Of a stretch of 64,000 bases of DNA, positions 63,355 through 64,000 are shown piece after piece. This DNA comes from Sphingomonas sp. M1-B02. GTDB taxonomy: Bacteria > Pseudomonadota > Alphaproteobacteria > Sphingomonadales > Sphingomonadaceae. The notes under the pieces are model-generated. The model ran no database searches. It was not told where the DNA came from and saw only the letters and a program-made list of their open reading frames with translations. The translations under genes and the position numbers were made by a program. The stretch lies in the NCBI RefSeq assembly GCF_026167525.1, contig NZ_CP110679.1, forward strand, positions 1 to 64,000, read 5' to 3'. Position 1 is the first letter of the stretch, and each line of letters begins with the position of its first letter.

Positions 63355-63772
63355 GATTCAGGCTCCTTTTGCCCGGACTTGCCGAGATGGATCTCGGGAC
63401 TGTCCTGGCGCGCGCGGCAAAGGGCGTATCGAGTCGGATACCGAACGCCGGACTCGCCGATCCGCATTACCATCATGGCCGCAACTGACCGCTTCTATCA
63501 TGCATCCCCCCTAGGTTCTCGACGCATTGTGCGGCGCCCATGCCCGTCGCGCCAGTGGTGGCGCTGCGAACGCACCGAAAGGATTATTCAATCCTAGTCC
63601 TTTCGGTGCGTGCTCCCGCAACTCGCCTTCGCGGAAGCCCCTATCCGGCGCGCACCCGGCAGCGACGCGACCAGATGGGCACGCACTAGAGTGTAGTCTT
63701 CACCTCTACCGGACCGGGATGGATTCCCAATAGGCGCGCGCCTCTAGTGCGCTGGCATCAGGGAGACCAGGC
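63355..63772. other. 418-bp intergenic region
   Basis: No gene seen. A 13-bp-arm perfect palindrome lies at 63571-63610. GGGAG (63761-63765) is the ribosome site of the next gene. Nothing else stands out. Confidence 0.4.
63571..63610. repeat. 13-bp-arm perfect inverted repeat
   Basis: CGCACCGAAAGGA and TCCTTTCGGTGCG with a 14-nt spacer. Between divergent regulatory genes; could be a regulator site or hairpin. Confidence 0.7.
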
Positions 63773-64000
63773 ATGCGTGAACGGGCGATACGAAGGGTCG
63801 GGCTGGGGATTGATCAGAACCTCAAGGCAGAAGCAGCACCAGGCAGTTCAGCACAGGATGGCCCGCTTCGTTTCGGACAATTTCTGGTCTTTCCCAGGGC
63901 TCGCTCATTGGAACGAGAGGGCCTTGCCGTAGACTTGGGCAGCCGCGCCTTCGACTTACTGATGATATTACTGCAATCGCGAGGTCGCATCGTCAGTAAG
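63773..64000 (+). CDS. winged-helix (OmpR/CadC-type) transcriptional regulator, partial
   Basis: The first 76 codons of a gene that runs off the window. After about 33 linker residues comes the start of a Trans_reg_C winged-helix domain: LRFGQFLVFPRARSLEREGL, AVDLGSRAFDLLMILLQSRG, RIVSK. An N-terminal winged helix suggests a CadC/ToxR-like or TPR-containing regulator. Start is ATG 63773, with GGGAG 7 nt upstream. Confidence 0.85.
   Translation, partial: MRERAIRRVGLGIDQNLKAEAAPGSSAQDGPLRFGQFLVFPRARSLEREGLAVDLGSRAFDLLMILLQSRGRIVSK

Overview
This window is a high-GC chromosomal segment from an alphaproteobacterium, most likely a sphingomonad (Sphingomonas or a close relative). The evidence is the dnaA sequence, the rpmH-rnpA-yidD-yidC-engB block, the trpS-murJ / secB / Tim44-like / mltA-smr order, and the abundant GC-rich palindromic dispersed repeats. 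The species cannot be named from sequence alone. No rRNA genes or CRISPR arrays are present. One tRNA (Leu, anticodon CAA) is visible.

Layout. (1) 0-17 kb is housekeeping core: dnaA, a DUF559 nuclease flanked by inverted repeats, a ThuA-like protein, trpS-murJ, secB, a Tim44-like protein, mltA-smr, a GGDEF/EAL protein, dapE, a cupin, a GST, a gamma-glutamylcyclotransferase-like gene, engB, yidC, yidD, rnpA, rpmH. (2) 17.2-22.1 kb is yifB (comM), cut at its Walker A motif by an insert of about 3.3 kb. The insert carries an Abi-like HEPN protein, a divergent HTH-ParA ATPase with a translationally coupled basic partner, and an IS630-type remnant. (3) 22.1-24.6 kb is tRNA-Leu followed by decayed mobile DNA: a frameshifted large serine recombinase, a fragment of a second one, and a multiply frameshifted alpha/beta hydrolase. 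(4) 24.6-34.2 kb is stress and envelope functions: Dps, a bicupin, DUF1275, and an mprF / DUF2147 / acvB-virJ-like / MipA-OmpV / lipoprotein run on the minus strand, then small exported proteins including an HdeA-like one. (5) 34.9-41.9 kb is a complete biotin-independent malonate decarboxylase operon, mdcACDEGBH, with an AEC-type transporter, followed by a StyR/FixJ-type two-component pair. (6) 43.9-49.1 kb is an alpha/beta hydrolase and a three-gene MFS/HlyD/outer-membrane-factor efflux operon. (7) 49.1-59.5 kb is a respiratory and overflow-metabolism module: cytochrome bd oxidase (cydAB), an acetoacetate-decarboxylase-family protein, a PoxB-type pyruvate oxidase, an FAD/Fe-S D-lactate-dehydrogenase-like protein, a DUF1003 protein and a porin. 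(8) 59.6-64 kb is a beta-propeller sensor kinase with a convergent NarL-type regulator, and the start of a winged-helix regulator cut by the window edge.

How the parts may work together. Quinone-linked pyruvate and D-lactate oxidation could feed the bd oxidase. The mprF/acvB pair matches the known lysyl-phosphatidylglycerol synthesis/hydrolysis pairing linked to acid and cationic-peptide tolerance. Several upstream regions between 25 and 52 kb share an AAACCA-type half-site resembling the StyR box, and two of them share a near-identical 18-bp promoter block. A common activator, possibly the StyR-like regulator at 43.1 kb, is therefore a testable inference.

The best candidate for an undescribed system is the island inside yifB: a divergent HEPN/Abi gene plus an HTH-ParA and basic-protein operon. 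It carries no recognisable intact mobilisation gene and sits at a site (comM/yifB) known as an island hotspot in other Proteobacteria.
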